Part shown: one piece after another, positions 5,872-7,832 of the stretch
Numbering within the stretch: position 1 is the stretch's first letter
Layout: each line of letters starts with the position of its first letter
DNA from: an uncultured Lachnospiraceae bacterium
GTDB lineage: Bacteria > Bacillota > Clostridia > Lachnospirales > Lachnospiraceae
Assembly (NCBI GenBank): GCA_902767065.1
Contig: CACXFW010000271.1
Span: 1 to 7,832, forward strand
Reading direction: 5' to 3'
Length of the DNA stretch: 7,832 bases
Notes under the pieces: model-generated
Database searches by the model: none
What the model was told of the DNA's origin: nothing
The model's input: only the letters and a program-made list of their open reading frames with translations
Program-made: the position numbers and the translations under genes

Positions 5872-7020
5872 ATGGCACAGATTCAACTGACATCAATACC
5901 GATCGTGACGATCATTGTCTGTATTGTCCTGGGGATGACCACCCTGTCCGGCGCAGTGCGCGGTTTTGTGCGGAAAATCTCCGGGATCGTCTCTTTTGCC
6001 CTTGCTTTCATCCTGGTAACTGCCCTTCTTCCGGTTGTGACAAACTGGCTTCATACGACGCCTGCGTATGAGTTTGTCAGGCAGCAGTGTGAGACGATCG
6101 GCGAAAAACTGGTCAGTCAGTCCATGACAGCGGTACTTGGAGAAAGCGCGGCGGGATCCTCCGTAACGATCAGTGATGGAGGCAGCCTTGTGCCCGGCGG
6201 GGGACTGCCCGAAGGCACGGATGTGTCATCCGTGATTGATTCGGTGCGCGCGGAAGACGGAAGCGGTGCGCTGGACCGCGGGAAGATCAAAGCGCAGCTT
6301 GGCGCTGCGGGATATGATCCGTCCATCATAGATTCCATGTCAGACGCGGAACTGGAAGGGTACGCGCAGAGGATCATGGGCGTATCTGCAGGTATGGCGG
6401 GACCGGCATTTCTCAGTGTGAAAGGGGCACTCTGGCCTGGAGAAGCGTTCCTCTATTCGACGGGCCTTCTGGCGGAGGGCGGTGTGCCCTCCCCTGAGGA
6501 AAGCGGGGGTTCGCAGGAAGGGAGCAGCCTTCTGTCTGCGGTGAGCGCGGGGATGGACCGCGCAGGTCAGATGAGATTCATCGAAAGCCTTCCGCTTCCC
6601 CAGCCGATCAAGGACCAGATGGAAACCTTTAACAATGAGGACGGGTATCTGAAGCTGAACGCGAAGGATTTCGGCTCGTACGTTGTCAATTATATCGCGA
6701 GCCTGGTGATGAATGCGCTCTCTTATGCGGCGACCCTGCTCGTGGTATGGCTGATCATCCGCCTGGTGCTGGGTGCGCTGTCGGTATTCAGGCATCTTCC
6801 GGTCTTTGGATGCGCGGATCATCTGCTTGGTCTTTTGCTGGGACTGGTACAGGGGCTTCTGATTGTCTGGGGACTGTTTCTGGTTCTGTCCTTGTTTGCC
6901 GCGACCCAGGCTGGAGCGCAGCTGATGAACGAGATCCATGGTTCCGCTTTTCTTTCCACCTTGTATAATCTGAATCCGTTTTTGTATTCCGCGGCCGGCG
7001 CGATCAAAGGGATCATGTGA
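5872..7020 (+). CDS. CvpA family membrane protein with large internal domain
   Basis: This 382-residue integral membrane protein looks like the CvpA (colicin V production) family. Hydrophobic segments lie at about 8-24, 36-56, 270-302 (probably one or two passes) and 317-345. Family-like features are the SGAVRGFVRKISG loop at 26-38 and the LPVFGCADHLLGLLLGLVQGLLIVW motif at 309-333. Typical CvpA proteins are about 160-230 residues; here residues 60-270 form an added, Ser/Gly/Asp-rich soluble region between the second and third segments, probably outside the cell. The preferred ATG at 5872 has AAGGA at 5860-5864; a longer in-frame form starting at 5731 would overlap the previous gene and carry a charged non-conserved extension. 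The gap from the previous gene is 22 nt. Biochemical function is unknown; the neighbour relation suggests the two envelope proteins work together. Confidence 0.85.
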   Translation: MAQIQLTSIPIVTIIVCIVLGMTTLSGAVRGFVRKISGIVSFALAFILVTALLPVVTNWLHTTPAYEFVRQQCETIGEKLVSQSMTAVLGESAAGSSVTISDGGSLVPGGGLPEGTDVSSVIDSVRAEDGSGALDRGKIKAQLGAAGYDPSIIDSMSDAELEGYAQRIMGVSAGMAGPAFLSVKGALWPGEAFLYSTGLLAEGGVPSPEESGGSQEGSSLLSAVSAGMDRAGQMRFIESLPLPQPIKDQMETFNNEDGYLKLNAKDFGSYVVNYIASLVMNALSYAATLLVVWLIIRLVLGALSVFRHLPVFGCADHLLGLLLGLVQGLLIVWGLFLVLSLFAATQAGAQLMNEIHGSAFLSTLYNLNPFLYSAAGAIKGIM

Positions 7021-7060
7021 CGCCTTTAAACGCTATGGATCTGTCAGGAAAGGAGCAGAT

Positions 7061-7702
7061 ATGATCAGAAATGTTGTCCTTGACATCGGCGGTGTGCTTG
7101 TCAATTATCACACAGTGGATTTTTATACGAATAAGGGGTATTCACAGGAAGAAGCGCAGCGTCTTGCAGGTGTTACGATGAATTCCGGTTACTGGGAACA
7201 GTTTGATATCGGCCTGATGCCTTATGAGTGGATTCTGTCGAAAATGAAATCGCTGGATCCATCCCTTGCTCCTGACATTGAGAAATCCCTGAAGACCCAG
7301 CATGGGATCGTGTCCCGCCGGGAGGGATCAAAAGCCTGGATTGAGGAGATTCGGAAGAGGGGATACCGGGTACTGGTCCTTTCCAACTTTTCCAATCCCG
7401 CTCTCAGAGACTGTCCGGACGCGATGGATTTTCTGGGTGAAAACCTGGGGGGATGCGGGAAGAGCGGAGACTTCGGCGTGATTTCGGAGGGGATTCTTTC
7501 CTGCAGGGTTCATCAGATCAAACCATATCCTCCGATCTACGCACTTCTTCTGACTCTCTATGGGCTGGTTCCCGAGGAGACTGTTTTTGTGGATGACACA
7601 CAGAAGAATCTGACCGGGGCTGAGGCGTATGGAATCCATACGATCCTGTTCAGGAGCACAGAGCAGGTTCTTGGAGAACTGGAACGGCTGAGCGGCTGCT
7701 GA
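7061..7702 (+). CDS. HAD-superfamily hydrolase (YihX-like)
   Basis: A 213-residue soluble protein with the four HAD motifs. Motif I is VVLDIGGVLVN with nucleophile Asp8, motif II is VLVLSNFS with Ser108, motif III is Lys154 in HQIKPYPPIY, and motif IV is FVDDTQKN with Asp178-Asp179. The helical stretch at about 15-85 is the expected alpha cap inserted after motif I. The likely reaction is phosphate-ester hydrolysis, perhaps of a sugar phosphate, by analogy with YihX; the substrate cannot be told from sequence. Position +2 after the nucleophile is Gly10, not the Asp found in most HAD phosphatases; the YihX group also has Gly there. The ATG has AAAGGAG at 7049-7055, five bases upstream. It lies 40 nt after the CvpA-like gene and is probably part of the same transcript. 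Confidence 0.9.
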   Translation: MIRNVVLDIGGVLVNYHTVDFYTNKGYSQEEAQRLAGVTMNSGYWEQFDIGLMPYEWILSKMKSLDPSLAPDIEKSLKTQHGIVSRREGSKAWIEEIRKRGYRVLVLSNFSNPALRDCPDAMDFLGENLGGCGKSGDFGVISEGILSCRVHQIKPYPPIYALLLTLYGLVPEETVFVDDTQKNLTGAEAYGIHTILFRSTEQVLGELERLSGC

Positions 7703-7832
7703 TGACCAGAAAGTCCTGCAAAGAGCTCAGTCTGCACTGGTATAATCATTTGGTAATTATTCAGCACCTCCTGGAATTGCTCATGATCCAGTCAGATAAG
7801 CTTGCTTATCTGACGGATCTGAGCGGTTCCAG
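7702..7832 (+). CDS. Possible start of a further gene, cut by the window edge
   Basis: A frame opens with an ATG that overlaps the HAD stop codon by one base (TGATG) and remains open to the right edge, 43 codons. The translation begins MTRKSCKELSLHWYNHL and continues with a leucine-rich, helix-prone stretch and then DKLAYLTDLSGS. I do not recognise a family. The overlap suggests translational coupling, but no clear Shine-Dalgarno site precedes it and its third-codon positions look more AT-rich than in the neighbours. A second in-frame ATG at 7783 is possible. The same DNA holds a perfect TATAAT and a strong hairpin, so it could instead be non-coding. Confidence 0.4.
   Translation, partial: MTRKSCKELSLHWYNHLVIIQHLLELLMIQSDKLAYLTDLSGS
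7738..7746 (+). promoter_or_regulatory. Candidate extended -10 promoter
   Basis: TGGTATAAT is a perfect extended -10 element (TGnTATAAT). No good -35 lies 16-18 bases upstream (7718-7723 reads GCAAAG). An extended -10 can work without a -35. Transcription would begin near 7753, upstream of an ATG at 7783 and a hairpin at 7791-7814. Confidence 0.4.
7791..7814. repeat. Perfect 10-bp hairpin with CUUG loop
   Basis: GTCAGATAAG at 7791-7800 and CTTATCTGAC at 7805-7814 are exact reverse complements around CTTG. As RNA the closing pair makes G(CUUG)C, a known extra-stable tetraloop arrangement. An additional TCC/GGA pairing is possible outside it with one bulged base. No T-run follows within the visible 18 bases, so it is not a canonical terminator of the HAD transcript. 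Confidence 0.7.

Overview
The window reads as a chromosomal housekeeping region of a moderately GC-rich Clostridia member, most likely a Lachnospiraceae-type gut bacterium. The main reasons are the Firmicute-style order dnaX, ybaB/EbfC, recR, strong purine-rich Shine-Dalgarno sites, and a single-pass beta-rich protein resembling DUF5711 plus a CvpA-type membrane protein directly behind recR. The lineage is an inference from gene content; no rRNA or other taxonomic marker is present. All genes are on the + strand.

Layout: 1-176 is a leader with a 26-nt direct repeat and no convincing gene. 177-1418 encodes a MOFRL-family glycerate 2-kinase. 1419-1647 is a structured intergenic region: a 25-bp near-perfect palindrome flanked by 10-bp direct repeats, a second related inverted repeat surrounding a good sigma-A promoter, and a 13-bp hairpin in the dnaX leader. 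1648-3357 is dnaX (clamp-loader tau/gamma). 3358-3593 is an unusually long gap carrying four consecutive inverted repeats and a probable promoter. 3594-3956 is ybaB/ebfC, 3958-4554 recR, 4590-5849 a DUF5711-like protein, 5872-7020 a CvpA-like membrane protein and 7061-7702 a HAD-superfamily hydrolase. From 7702 to the right edge there is either the start of another gene or a promoter followed by a very stable hairpin.

How the genes fit together: dnaX, ybaB and recR form a replication and recombinational-repair cluster. DnaX loads the sliding clamp, YbaB is a small DNA-binding nucleoid protein, and RecR acts with RecO/RecF in loading RecA. The two envelope proteins and the HAD hydrolase follow with short gaps (35, 22 and 40 nt) and their own ribosome sites, so ybaB through the HAD gene are probably one transcript. 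The glycerate kinase looks like a separate metabolic unit.

I found no mobile-element gene, CRISPR array, tRNA, rRNA or recognisable SRP RNA. The coding content is ordinary. The parts worth a second look are non-coding: the two structured gaps around dnaX and the structure at the right edge.
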